NCBI GenBank assembly: GCA_937896235.1
Contig: CALBMX010000023.1
Coordinates: 1 to 38,942, forward strand
Length of the DNA: 38,942 nucleotides
Direction of reading: 5' to 3'
From: an uncultured bacterium
Lineage (GTDB): Bacteria; Planctomycetota; UBA1135; GCA-002686595
The first letter of the stretch is position 1; each line of letters begins with the position of its first letter. The notes under the pieces are model-generated. The model ran no database searches. It was given only the letters and a program-made list of their open reading frames with translations, and was not told the DNA's origin. The translations under genes were made by a program, and so were the position numbers. Below are positions 7,488 to 15,591 of this stretch, piece by piece.

Positions 7488-8555
7488 ATGTCCGGCTACG
7501 AAGAAAAACTGCAAAAGGACCTCAAGCGCATCGGCAAACAGGTGCGCAAGATGGGGAAGGCCGTCCTCCGCTCTCTCGAGAGCAGTATCCAAGCGGCTCT
7601 GACAAGAGATGTAGACTTGGCGACGGAGACGATTCTTGGCGACCTGCCGACGAACCGCCTGTCGACTGATCTCGACCATCTCTGTCACATCTTCGTAGCT
7701 AGGCACTTGCCTAGCGCGGGTCATCTGCGCTATATCTCTTCGGTGATGCGCATCAACCAAACCCTGGAGCGGATCGGCGACTATTCCGAGACGATTTCGA
7801 GGGCTGCCCTTTCCCTTTCGGGTCGCGCACCGACATCGACCCAGCGCGATATCGAGATGATGGGTGAGCAGGCCGTGAAGTTGCTCCGTCAGGCGACCCG
7901 CTCTTTTGAAGAGCGCGACGTCGAGCTTGCCAAGGGCACAAGTCAAGCCATCGCGGGCTTCGGTACGACGTTCGACAAGGTCTTTAATGACCTAGTCAAA
8001 GAGGGCGAAGAGAAGAGTCGGCCAATCGCCGATCTCTTCGCCTTCATGGCGATGTTCAACCGCCTCGAACGGGTCATGCACCAGTCCAAAAACATCTGCC
8101 AGCAGACGGTTTTTGCAGTGACGGGCCAGGTCAAGCCCAAGAAAACGTTCGACATTCTCTTTGTCGATGGGCGGAATGCCGGTGCGAGCGTTTTGGCGGA
8201 GCACTATGCGCGCAAGGCGTTCCCCGAGGCCGGCACTTATTCAAGCGCGGGCTGGAACACTGCCGATCAAATGGACGAAGCCTATGTAGCCTTTGGCGAC
8301 ACGGTCGGTCTGAACCTCGTAAACGAAGAGCCACGCCTCTTTACCGGCAAAACCCGATACATGCGCGAATTCGACCTTCTGATCGACCTTGCTGGCGGGG
8401 TGCACGAGCACGTTCGGAAGGTCCCATACCACACTACGCTGTTGAGTTGGCGCTTGACCGACCGTCGGAATCCTAAAGCTGTGTTTGACCAATTGGTTCC
8501 ACGCTTGGGGGATCTGATGGAGATTCTGCGTGGCGGGGAAGAGGACGAGAGCTAG
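7488..8555 (+). CDS. phoU: PhoU fused to a phosphatase-like (LMW-PTP/ArsC fold) domain lacking catalytic residues
   Basis: The 355-residue protein has two parts. Residues 1-210 form PhoU, the regulator that couples Pst transport to phosphate signalling. Its first metal-binding motif is clear (Glu94-Arg-Ile-Gly-Asp98), while the second (Glu194-Arg-Val around 194-203) is weaker. Residues 221-345 resemble low-molecular-weight tyrosine phosphatase/arsenate reductase: a strand FDILFV, a P-loop-like segment, a Ser-Ser-Ala-Gly-Trp strand end and a C-terminal Trp-x-Leu-x-Asp. The family P-loop reads Cys-x5-Arg-Ser. Here it is Asp227-Gly-Arg-Asn-Ala-Gly-Ala-Ser, so catalytic Cys and Arg are both gone. 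The domain may therefore sense or bind phosphate rather than hydrolyse esters (inference). It follows pstS by 4 bases and precedes pstC by 4. Confidence 0.85.
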   Translation: MSGYEEKLQKDLKRIGKQVRKMGKAVLRSLESSIQAALTRDVDLATETILGDLPTNRLSTDLDHLCHIFVARHLPSAGHLRYISSVMRINQTLERIGDYSETISRAALSLSGRAPTSTQRDIEMMGEQAVKLLRQATRSFEERDVELAKGTSQAIAGFGTTFDKVFNDLVKEGEEKSRPIADLFAFMAMFNRLERVMHQSKNICQQTVFAVTGQVKPKKTFDILFVDGRNAGASVLAEHYARKAFPEAGTYSSAGWNTADQMDEAYVAFGDTVGLNLVNEEPRLFTGKTRYMREFDLLIDLAGGVHEHVRKVPYHTTLLSWRLTDRRNPKAVFDQLVPRLGDLMEILRGGEEDES

Positions 8556-8559
8556 ACGA

Positions 8560-9495
8560 ATGTCGAAATCGATCGTCTCTACAGAGGTTGCTGCAAACGC
8601 CCGTGGCAGCGCTTGGTGGATCGACCAGGTTGCGCGTATCTTGGTGCTGCTTGGTGGTATCTCTGCCATCGTATTTGTCCTTGCGATTTTCGGCTTCGTG
8701 GCGAAAGAGGGCTTGGGCTACATGCTTGGAGATCTCGACCTTGTTGAGTTCTTCACCTCCCCGGAGTGGCGCCCGACGGCAATGGAGCCCAACCACGGGA
8801 TCCTCGCTCTCCTAGTCGGGACAGCTTCTGTTACCGGATTGGCGATGCTTATCGCCGTTCCATTCTCGATCGGCGCAGCGATTTTTATCGGCGAGTTCGC
8901 AACGGGGAAAACCCGTGAGATTCTCAAGGTGTTAGTCGAGCTTCTGGCGGCCATTCCCTCGGTCGTCTGGGGATTCATCGGTCTGTCGATCATGAACCCT
9001 TTGATCATCGAAGTGTTTGATGTCCCGGTCGGCCTGAACGTTCTGAACGCGGGTGTGATTCTTGGCCTGATGGCGGCACCCATCATGACCACCATCGCGG
9101 AAGACGCGCTCAAAGCGGTTCCCGATGGTTACCGCGAAGCAGCGGAAGCCCTGGGGGCGACGCGCTGGCAGGTCATTTTCAAAGTGGTCCTACCCTCTGC
9201 GAAAAAGGGACTGGTCGCTGCAGTTTTGCTCGGTGTCGGGCGTGGCTTTGGTGAGACCATGGCGGTACTCATGGCAACGGGCCACTCGGTCAACTTGCCC
9301 ACGAGCCCTTTCGATTCCGTTCGCGCGATGACTGCAACGATCGCCGCCGAGCTTGGGGAGACTGCCCACGGATCCGATCACTACAAGGTGCTGTTCGCGA
9401 TCGGCATTACGCTCTTTTTCATCACCTTTGTGATCAACATGGCGGCCGACATCTTTGTCCGCGGCGGACTCAAAATGAGCGGGAAGAACTCATGA
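8560..9495 (+). CDS. pstC: Phosphate ABC transporter permease PstC
   Basis: This inner-membrane permease of 311 residues has six predicted membrane segments. The binding-protein-dependent transport signature (EAA loop) lies in the cytoplasmic loop near residue 190: Tyr-Arg-Glu-Ala-Ala-Glu-Ala-Leu-Gly-Ala. The periplasmic loop after the first segment, with Phe-x-x-Ser-Pro-Glu-Trp-Arg-Pro, is typical of PstC. I use ATG 8560, preceded by a purine-rich GAGGACGAGA. An upstream in-frame start would overlap phoU. The stop overlaps the pstA start by four bases (ATGA). With PstA it forms the channel through which phosphate passes. Confidence 0.93.
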   Translation: MSKSIVSTEVAANARGSAWWIDQVARILVLLGGISAIVFVLAIFGFVAKEGLGYMLGDLDLVEFFTSPEWRPTAMEPNHGILALLVGTASVTGLAMLIAVPFSIGAAIFIGEFATGKTREILKVLVELLAAIPSVVWGFIGLSIMNPLIIEVFDVPVGLNVLNAGVILGLMAAPIMTTIAEDALKAVPDGYREAAEALGATRWQVIFKVVLPSAKKGLVAAVLLGVGRGFGETMAVLMATGHSVNLPTSPFDSVRAMTATIAAELGETAHGSDHYKVLFAIGITLFFITFVINMAADIFVRGGLKMSGKNS

Positions 9496-10370
9496 CCTCC
9501 TCCTTCACGACGACGGAGCTGAACCGTAAAAACCAGCGAACGGAGACGCTCTTCAAGATTCTGTTCGGCATGGTCACGGTTACGTTGATCATTCCCGTTG
9601 CGGTGATCCTTATTACGCTGGTGGTAAAGAGCGACGGCATATTTTCCTGGGCCTTCTTCTCGGAATACCCGACAAACGGAATGACCGAGGGTGGAATCTT
9701 CCCCGCCCTAGTAGGCACCCTTTGGTTGGTAGCTGTAGCCCTGTTGGCGTCGGTTCCCCTTGGAGTTGCCGCCGCGATCTATCTGAGTGAATACGCTGAG
9801 GACAACTGGTTGACTCGCATCATCAACCTAGCGATTATCAATCTGGCAGGAGTTCCCTCGATCGTCCACGCACTCTTCGGTGTGGGAGCATTTGTTCTCT
9901 TTTTCGAGTTTGGAACCAGCATCTTGGCGGCCAGCCTGACCCTCGCGGTGATGACACTTCCCGTCGTGATTGTGGCGACGCGCGAGTCGCTGCAAGCCGT
10001 CCCTCAGTCTTTCCGCGAGGCATGCTGGAACATGGGGGCCACACGTTGGCAGACCATCTGGCGGATCGTACTGCCCAATTCGATTAGCGGTATCTTGACG
10101 GGAGTGATCCTTGAAGTTTCCCGCACCGTTGGCGAAACGGCGCCGATCATGTTCACCGGCGCGGCGTTTTTCCTGCCGTTCTTGCCGACGAGTGTCTACG
10201 ACCAGACGATGGCGATGTCCCTGCACTTGTACGTCATCTCCACCCAGGTGCCTAACGTTCCCGACGGCCTACCCTATGGCGTCGCGCTGACGCTGATTGG
10301 AATCGTGATGATTCTCAACTCGGCTTCGATGGCCTTCCGCACCTACTTGCGAGGGAAAAAGAAGTGGTAA
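9492..10370 (+). CDS. pstA: Phosphate ABC transporter permease PstA
   Basis: This is the second permease subunit, 292 residues with six predicted membrane segments. After the first segment it has the PstA-type Phe-Phe-Ser-Glu-Tyr-Pro-Thr-Asn-Gly-Met. The conserved loop with Gly-Val-Pro-Ser-Ile-Val follows, then the EAA loop with Phe-Arg-Glu-Ala-Cys-Trp-Asn-Met-Gly-Ala-Thr, and a Gly-Glu-Thr-Ala-Pro segment late in the chain. Coupling is tight on both sides: it starts in the pstC stop (ATGA) and overlaps pstB1 by seven bases. It pairs with PstC, and the EAA loops of the two permeases would each contact one ATPase, which matters because the two ATPases here differ. Confidence 0.93.
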   Translation: MTSSFTTTELNRKNQRTETLFKILFGMVTVTLIIPVAVILITLVVKSDGIFSWAFFSEYPTNGMTEGGIFPALVGTLWLVAVALLASVPLGVAAAIYLSEYAEDNWLTRIINLAIINLAGVPSIVHALFGVGAFVLFFEFGTSILAASLTLAVMTLPVVIVATRESLQAVPQSFREACWNMGATRWQTIWRIVLPNSISGILTGVILEVSRTVGETAPIMFTGAAFFLPFLPTSVYDQTMAMSLHLYVISTQVPNVPDGLPYGVALTLIGIVMILNSASMAFRTYLRGKKKW

Positions 10371-11131
10371 AACGACGAGTCAAGAAGCTCGAGGTGCACG
10401 ACCTGACGATTCGCTACGGCGATAAGGTCGCCCTTCACGCCGCGAGCTTTGATGTATACGAGAACGAGATCTTCGGGATTATCGGGCCGGCGGGAAGTGG
10501 CAAGACTTCGTTCCTGCGCGCGCTGAACCGCATGAACGAGATGACGCCGGGCATGGTTGTGACCGGGTCCATCAAGTTCGATGGTGTCGACGTGAACGAC
10601 TGGCGTGACGTTTACGCGTTGCGCAGTCGTATCGGCGTTGTCTTTCCGCTTCCAGTTGGGTTGCCCCTCTCGATTTACGAAAACGTGGCCCTTGCCCCGC
10701 GCCTCTCCGGAATTAAGTCCAAGGCCGAGCTGGACGAGATCGTTGAGCGGTGCCTGACGCGGGCCGCGCTTTTTGATGAGGTCAAGGATCGTCTGAATTC
10801 GCTTGGAAGTCTACTTTCAGGTGGCCAGCAGCAGCGCCTCACGATTGCGCGCGCACTTTCGCAGGCTCCACAGATTCTCCTGTTGGATGAGTTTTCGATC
10901 GCAGTGGACCCTGTGACAACAATGCGCATCGAGGACGTGCTCAAAGAGTTGAAAAAAGAGGTGACGATCATTCTTGTTACAAACCTAGTAGCCCAAGCCC
11001 GACGGCTTGCAACGCGAACCGCGTTTTTCCTTCAAGGCGAGCTTGTTGAGGTCGGCGATACCGAAGATCTTTTCAAACGCAAAGTAGAGGACAACCGAAC
11101 GACCGAATACCTGGAGGGTCGCTTTGGTTAA
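10364..11131 (+). CDS. pstB: PstB1: phosphate transporter ATPase with intact signature but degenerate Q- and H-loops
   Basis: This 255-residue PstB family ATPase starts at GTG 10364 inside the end of pstA. The Walker A is intact (GPAGSGKTS, 41-49), the ABC signature is canonical (LSGGQ, 151-155), and the Walker B with catalytic Glu176 is present. Two catalytic-site residues are not. The Q-loop glutamine is Pro95 (codon CCG) in an otherwise recognisable Val-Val-Phe-x-x-Pro context. The switch histidine is Asn207 (AAC where CAC is usual). The Pro after DE is Phe177. It can thus lend a good signature to a partner but should hydrolyse ATP poorly at its own Walker site. The neighbour pstB2 has the opposite pattern. 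The C-terminus ends in the usual Tyr-Leu-Glu-Gly-Arg-Phe-Gly. Confidence 0.9.
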   Translation: MVKRRVKKLEVHDLTIRYGDKVALHAASFDVYENEIFGIIGPAGSGKTSFLRALNRMNEMTPGMVVTGSIKFDGVDVNDWRDVYALRSRIGVVFPLPVGLPLSIYENVALAPRLSGIKSKAELDEIVERCLTRAALFDEVKDRLNSLGSLLSGGQQQRLTIARALSQAPQILLLDEFSIAVDPVTTMRIEDVLKELKKEVTIILVTNLVAQARRLATRTAFFLQGELVEVGDTEDLFKRKVEDNRTTEYLEGRFG

Positions 11132-11897
11132 ATCACAGGCAATGGCGGTTGAGACCAAGGGTCTCTCCCTTTGGTACGGCAGCTTTCAAGCGCTCTTCGA
11201 TGTCGATATCTCGATCAGAGAAGGCAAGGTGACTTCGATGATCGGCCCCTCGGGTTGCGGTAAGTCGACGTTCCTTCGGACCGTCAACCGCATCAACGAG
11301 CGACACAGCTATGTGCGCACGGAAGGCAGCGTAAAGGTCTTTGGCGAGGACGTCATGGCCGAAGGCGTCGAGCTCGTGCAGGTGCGCAAGCAAGTAGGCA
11401 TGGTCTTCCAGCGCCCGAATGCGCTGCCCATTTCGATTCGCGATAACGTGCTGTTCGGGCTTGGCTTGCACAGCAAGAAGAAGCCATCGAAGAGCGAGGG
11501 GGACGACATCGTCGAAAAGTCTCTGAAGCGAGTCCTTCTGTGGGATAACGTGAAGGACAAGCTTGGCACTGTCGCCACGAGCCTCTCCCTAGAGGAGCAG
11601 CAAAAGTTGTGCATCGCGAGGCTTCTACCGATGAAGCCGCGCGTCCTTCTGATGGACGAACCTTGTAGCGCGCTAGACCCAAAGGCAACGGCCGCTGTCG
11701 AGGACCTCATCTGGGAGCTGCGCGGCGAGTACACGATTCTGATCGTGACGCACAACATGGCTCAAGCGCGTCGCGCTAGCGATGAGTGCATCTTTATGTT
11801 GCTCGGCAAGGTGATCGAGCATACGGAGACAGGGGAGATGTTCCTGACTCCGCAAAACCAAGCGACCGCCGATTATATCGAAGGCCGCTACGGTTGA
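11124..11897 (+). CDS. pstB: PstB2: phosphate transporter ATPase with intact catalytic residues but degenerate signature
   Basis: This is a second PstB, 257 residues from TTG 11124, which has GGAGGG five bases upstream. ATG 11142 is an alternative six codons later. Walker A is GPSGCGKST (41-49), the Q-loop Gln96 is present in Val-Phe-Gln-Arg-Pro, the Walker B has Asp178-Glu179-Pro, and the switch is His210. The ABC signature reads LSLEE (154-158) instead of LSGGQ, so both glycines are lost. It is the mirror image of PstB1: a heterodimer would have one consensus site (PstB2 Walker residues with PstB1 signature) and one degenerate site. It overlaps pstB1 by eight bases and is the last gene of the operon. 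No phoB/phoR pair follows. Confidence 0.9.
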   Translation: MVKSQAMAVETKGLSLWYGSFQALFDVDISIREGKVTSMIGPSGCGKSTFLRTVNRINERHSYVRTEGSVKVFGEDVMAEGVELVQVRKQVGMVFQRPNALPISIRDNVLFGLGLHSKKKPSKSEGDDIVEKSLKRVLLWDNVKDKLGTVATSLSLEEQQKLCIARLLPMKPRVLLMDEPCSALDPKATAAVEDLIWELRGEYTILIVTHNMAQARRASDECIFMLLGKVIEHTETGEMFLTPQNQATADYIEGRYG

Positions 11898-11915
11898 TTG
11901 CTGACGGGTACGCCT

Positions 11916-12254
11916 TTAGAACGGCTTGAAAACGACCATCGCAACTGCGATGAGCACCATCGCGATCGTCGCGAGGGTGAGCTTGGGAGCTAGCTCGGGC
12001 TTGCGCTTGACGATGCTGGGCATGAACATGATGCCGAGCCAGCAGGCGACCTTCACGAGCACCCAGCCGGGCCAACCTAAGCTGAGGCGGGCGATCAGGC
12101 CGAAGCCTCCGACGAGCCCGATGAATGCCATGATGTGTGTGATCATGAGCGGCTTCTTCTCGCGCGCTTTCGGAGCGGCCAAGGCGCGCTGTGTCATGGC
12201 GACGAATAGGAACATCGCGGCAATGTGGAGGAAGCTATAGAATTGATACGACAT
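11916..12254 (-). CDS. Small integral membrane protein, function unknown
   Basis: The protein has 112 residues with four predicted hydrophobic helices (about 5-25, 38-57, 63-80 and 92-110). Short basic loops include Lys-Ala-Arg-Glu-Lys-Lys at 29-34. A His sits in the first helix (His10) and another in the second (His40), which could in principle bind haem, but no family motif is seen. It is convergent with pstB2, 18 bases away, and about 60 bases downstream of the hydrolase gene on the same strand. I do not recognise a family. Confidence 0.7.
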   Translation of the reverse strand: MSYQFYSFLHIAAMFLFVAMTQRALAAPKAREKKPLMITHIMAFIGLVGGFGLIARLSLGWPGWVLVKVACWLGIMFMPSIVKRKPELAPKLTLATIAMVLIAVAMVVFKPF

Positions 12255-12314
12255 GGTTTTCGGCTGGGAACGCGGGGTGAGTTGACGTGCGCATGATAGC
12301 GATCCCGCACGCGC

Positions 12315-13316
12315 TTAGTTCTCTATCTCTCGCACGAGTTCCTCTAGGTAGTGCATGACGGCGCCATCGAGCCAGCGCGTAAAGGAAAAAGGATAGGCAC
12401 CTCTGCTGAGGTAGCCGACGTGACCGCCCGTATTTTCGAGGTGAAGGTGTACTGAGGGTGAGTGCGCAAGGGAATCCAGGGCTCGGCCCGAGACAAACGG
12501 ATCGTCGCGCGTTGTGATAATGACTGTTGGGAGTTCGATGTCGCGAAGCCGCAGGTGCGTCGAGCAGCGCTCGTAATAGTCGGCGCCGCTTGTAAAGCCG
12601 CCAAGTGGCGCAGTCACGACGTCGTCGAATGCGGCTAGGCTCATTGTCTTTGTGATCGGCATGCGCCGCTCAAGTTGACCCGCAAGGAAGCGCTGTTCCA
12701 TCGCTCTGCAAAGGCGCCGTAGAAAGCGCAGCTCGTAGATGCGGTTTCCACCGAGGTGGATGTCATGTGCCGCGCGCGCCAAATCCATAGGGGGGTTGAC
12801 CGCAAGCACACCATCGGGTGCGGGTTCAAGCTTCTTCGCCGCGAGGAGCAAGGCGATATTTGCGCTAAGCGAAAACCCGAGAACAACGTGCCTCCGGTCG
12901 GCCCCGCCTGGCGCGTTGCGGCTGGCTGTTAGAACCGCCTGCATATCCTCGACTTTTCCGGAGTGGTAGAGGCCCTTTGCAAGCCCCAGCCCCTCGCCGC
13001 AGCCGCGATGGTTAACGGCCCAAACCTCGCAGCCCTTTGCGCGCAGGACCTCGGCAGTTCTTCTCATGTACTCGGAGTTGACATCGCCGGAAAGCCCGTG
13101 GAAAAGGTGCACGCGGACGTTATTGGGTGGGCCGATGGGAGGCAGGACAAAGGCGACCAGTTGGTCGCCATCATCCAGTTCGATGGAGCTAGAAGCGTGG
13201 CCATAAGCGGAGCCAATTTTCTCACCGGGCGAGGGGAGAACGTGCCCAAGCAGTGTTTGGGAGTGTCCCCCGCGTGCCCATAAAGGTGCCCTTAGCGTCT
13301 TGTCGTAATGCTTCAT
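12315..13316 (-). CDS. YheT-family alpha/beta hydrolase
   Basis: The product has 333 residues from ATG 13316. A TTG start 19 codons upstream is possible but the family normally begins near here. YheT hallmarks are the N-terminal Trp-Ala-Arg-Gly-Gly-His-Ser-Gln-Thr, the HGLSG oxyanion region at 73-77, an Asn-His-Arg-Gly-Cys-Gly segment, the nucleophile elbow Gly147-Phe-Ser149-Leu-Ser, an Asp-Asp-Pro-Phe acid region, and a C-terminal Gly-Gly-His-Val-Gly-Tyr with the catalytic histidine. The elbow is usually GxSxG, and here the last Gly is Ser151, with Ala following. Family members are esterase-like cytosolic enzymes with poorly defined substrates. Confidence 0.88.
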   Translation of the reverse strand: MKHYDKTLRAPLWARGGHSQTLLGHVLPSPGEKIGSAYGHASSSIELDDGDQLVAFVLPPIGPPNNVRVHLFHGLSGDVNSEYMRRTAEVLRAKGCEVWAVNHRGCGEGLGLAKGLYHSGKVEDMQAVLTASRNAPGGADRRHVVLGFSLSANIALLLAAKKLEPAPDGVLAVNPPMDLARAAHDIHLGGNRIYELRFLRRLCRAMEQRFLAGQLERRMPITKTMSLAAFDDVVTAPLGGFTSGADYYERCSTHLRLRDIELPTVIITTRDDPFVSGRALDSLAHSPSVHLHLENTGGHVGYLSRGAYPFSFTRWLDGAVMHYLEELVREIEN

Positions 13317-13563
13317 CGGATCTGCGGCGAAGGGTGTCAGATCCAAGCCCAGATCACAAGGCGTAGCCCCCAACTTGACCAGTCATGGGCAAGGCGTTTT
13401 TCCTCGAGGTGGGGCCTGAGCCCGCTTGACTCTCTCCAAGAGGCCTCCCATGCGAGCCGAAAAAAAGCGCAGCTCCCACGAGACGAAAGTGCTTGGGATG
13501 AGAGATCGGGGCACGAGCAGCTCGCGCGCGCGGAATCGCCACGCCACCCCGCCAGACGGTCCC

Positions 13564-14061
13564 CTACTCGGCAGCTCTCTTCCCGTGGCACTTCTTGAAC
13601 TTCTTGCCACTACCGCAGGAGCAAGGATCGTTGCGTCCCAACTTAGAGGCGCCGTGTTGAAAGGGGTCCCGCTTTTTGCCCGTCTGGACGCGGCCCGCTT
13701 GACCGCCCAGTACAGCGGCCACGAAGTCGGCTTCGGCATCTTGAATCGCCATCCGCGCTTCGAAGGCGAAGGGGACGTTCTCCACGCCAACAAGGTGCTC
13801 GAGGTAGGCGATGATCACGTCAGGAGTCACCTTGGCAAGCGGATCCTTGGCCTTGAAGTGGCGCGGCAAGTGCTCTCGTAGAAGCGAGCGCATACTATCG
13901 CCATCGAGCAGCCTGGGGGCGGCGCCAAGCTCTTTGTAGCAAACCGCCAGGAAAGCATCGAGGATTGTGCGCTGCCCGTCTCGGTCGGGAGCACTCAACA
14001 TGAGCGATGGCCTCGAATCTAAAAACGAGGCGATGTCGAGGAGGATCTGCTTGGTGCTCAT
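13564..14061 (-). CDS. SEC-C motif protein
   Basis: The 165-residue protein has a helical N-terminal domain of about 110 residues that I do not recognise. Near the C-terminus comes a textbook SEC-C zinc motif: GRNDPCSCGSGKKFKKCHG at about 141-159, with three Cys and one His as metal ligands. SEC-C occurs in SecA and in many small proteins of unknown role. ATG 14061 is followed at once by the folded-looking N-terminus. The gene ends 40 bases after the start region of the glycosylase gene upstream on the same strand. The 247 bases between it and the YheT gene hold nothing I can identify. Confidence 0.82.
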   Translation of the reverse strand: MSTKQILLDIASFLDSRPSLMLSAPDRDGQRTILDAFLAVCYKELGAAPRLLDGDSMRSLLREHLPRHFKAKDPLAKVTPDVIIAYLEHLVGVENVPFAFEARMAIQDAEADFVAAVLGGQAGRVQTGKKRDPFQHGASKLGRNDPCSCGSGKKFKKCHGKRAAE

Positions 14062-14101
14062 GCCGGCATTCTACCGATTTGCAGCAGAAGCCCAAGAGCA
14101 A

Positions 14102-15280
14102 CTAGAGGCGCAGCTCAAATCCTAGCTTCGCCTTCGGCACCCCATTGAGGCGGAGCTCGATCGCGTGGGGGCCGGCGTGGTGCTTGCGTGTGCTGAGGTC
14201 TCGAAATTTGTGTCGGCGGGTGACGGTGCGCTGCTTGCCGACGCAATCCAGCTCGCTGATCTTAAAAACCTTTGGGCTCATGGACCCGTTTGCCTTCTGG
14301 TAGAAGACGGCGTACTCGATGCGCACACGACCGATGCTGGATTTGCTGGCGATGCGAAACGTGAACTCCAACGAGTCGCCCAGTCGGATCGTCGGACGCT
14401 CGAGCCGGAAGGCTTCTGCGTGAAGGGCTTTGGGGTCGCGGAAGCCAAATAGCACCATCGCAAGCGGGCTGCCCGCTTTGAGTAGCGTTCGGCAGGCGTG
14501 CTTGACGAGCCGCCTGCGGTCGCCGGTGGAGGAGATTGACGGTGTCTCTTCCAGCCAGCGCTCGGCCATTTCCAAAACGATACCGGGGTGGTCCTTGGAG
14601 ATGTCGTTCCAGCTGTTCGCCACACTGCGGCGGACGTACTCGGAGGGGTCGTCGCGCAGGGCCTCGAGAATGGGTAGCAGTGGGGTGGGGTCATGTTTTA
14701 GGGCTGGAAGTGCCATCGCCCAGGGCAGCCGCGGCCTGGAGCCTTCCGAGGCGAGACGCCGCACGTGCTCGCAATCACTCGACGTCCAATCGAGCATTTG
14801 GCCGAGCATCCGAGCTGGATTTTGGAGGATCAGGGGGCGCACGGCAAACTCGGAAGAGGAGTGCACCGTAAAGCGTGCGAGGGCAAGCACGCCGAGCTCC
14901 CAGTTAGCCTCGAAGTCCCTCGCAATCCGCCTCTCTAAGAAGTGGGGAAAAAACATGGCGAGGAAGCCGCTGAACTCGTGGAGGACGGGGTCGAGAGTGG
15001 CGAGCGCCTCGCTAAAGTCCGAGGGTAACGTTTCGTCGAGCGCTCTTGAGATACACCTCATGCGATCCTTGAGCTCAAGCTCGTCCCAGTTGCTGGCAAG
15101 GATAAGTGCCGTGAATGCAGCGCGATCAAAGCCCGGCCAGGAGCGGTTGACGCTCGCTGCGATTCTGGCGATGTACGCGTCCGTGTAACCGTATTTTAGG
15201 GGCGTATTGCGGTCGATTGTGGCTCCTTGGCTGCTTGGGAATTCCCCACAAACGGGGAGGGGGGGGCACGATTGAAGCAC
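14102..15280 (-). CDS. AlkC/AlkD-type DNA alkylation repair glycosylase with C-terminal Ig-like domain
   Basis: The protein has about 392 residues. Residues 25-270 look like the HEAT-like helical repeats of the AlkC/AlkD superfamily: an Arg-Asn-Thr-Pro-Leu-Lys-Tyr-Gly start, a Phe-x-x-Leu-Ala-Met-Phe-Phe segment, an Asp-x-x-Glu-His-Val-Arg-Arg-Leu-Ala-Ser-Glu-Gly helix and an Asp-Pro-Ser-Glu-Tyr-Val-Arg-Arg-Ser-Val-Ala-Asn helix. These enzymes remove 3-methyladenine-type cationic lesions without base flipping. Residues 285-392 are beta-rich and match the Ig-like C-terminal domain known in AlkC. That points to AlkC rather than AlkD. The first 20 residues, from GTG 15280, are atypical and the true start may lie slightly downstream. 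Confidence 0.78.
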   Translation of the reverse strand: MLQSCPPLPVCGEFPSSQGATIDRNTPLKYGYTDAYIARIAASVNRSWPGFDRAAFTALILASNWDELELKDRMRCISRALDETLPSDFSEALATLDPVLHEFSGFLAMFFPHFLERRIARDFEANWELGVLALARFTVHSSSEFAVRPLILQNPARMLGQMLDWTSSDCEHVRRLASEGSRPRLPWAMALPALKHDPTPLLPILEALRDDPSEYVRRSVANSWNDISKDHPGIVLEMAERWLEETPSISSTGDRRRLVKHACRTLLKAGSPLAMVLFGFRDPKALHAEAFRLERPTIRLGDSLEFTFRIASKSSIGRVRIEYAVFYQKANGSMSPKVFKISELDCVGKQRTVTRRHKFRDLSTRKHHAGPHAIELRLNGVPKAKLGFELRL

Positions 15281-15591
15281 GGATTTTGAAAATCAGAAAG
15301 TGCCATGCTCCGATAAGGCCTAGGTCGCCCAAAGGGGAGCGGGCCGTGGCTCTAGCGTTGGTGTTGCGAAATCAATTTAGGGTTTCCCTTGGAACGCGAA
15401 GGGGTCCGGAGGAGGTCTCGGCAGGATCCGGCGGGTAGACCCCGGACACAAGAAGTAGAGTGCTTGCCGAACTTCCGTTGTGCGCGAAAGGGGGATTGCG
15501 GTCCTTATGATGCGCTGCGGAGCAGTTTCTTTCCTCTACAGAAACGGCTTGCAGGGGCCATCCCTTGTCGATTGGCCGTTTGGAGGCGAGA
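15281..15591. other. Intergenic region before the molybdenum hydroxylase operon
   Basis: These 311 bases separate the divergent glycosylase and hydroxylase operons, so promoters for both should lie here. I see no convincing -35/-10 pair and no sigma-54 motif. Two inverted repeats can be pointed out: GGGGTC near 15403 with GACCCC near 15438, and GTTTCT (15525-15530) with AGAAAC (15540-15545). A ribosome binding site GGAGG lies at 15582-15586. Confidence 0.4.

Noticed and set aside
7476..7946. Minus-strand ORFs within phoU, and similar ones inside pstS, nirK and hcrA
   Set aside because: All lie opposite clearly recognised genes, have biased composition and no domain.
15565..15591. Upstream TTG start for the iron-sulfur subunit
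   Set aside because: It would place the good GGAGG ribosome site inside the gene. ATG 15592 is correctly spaced from it.
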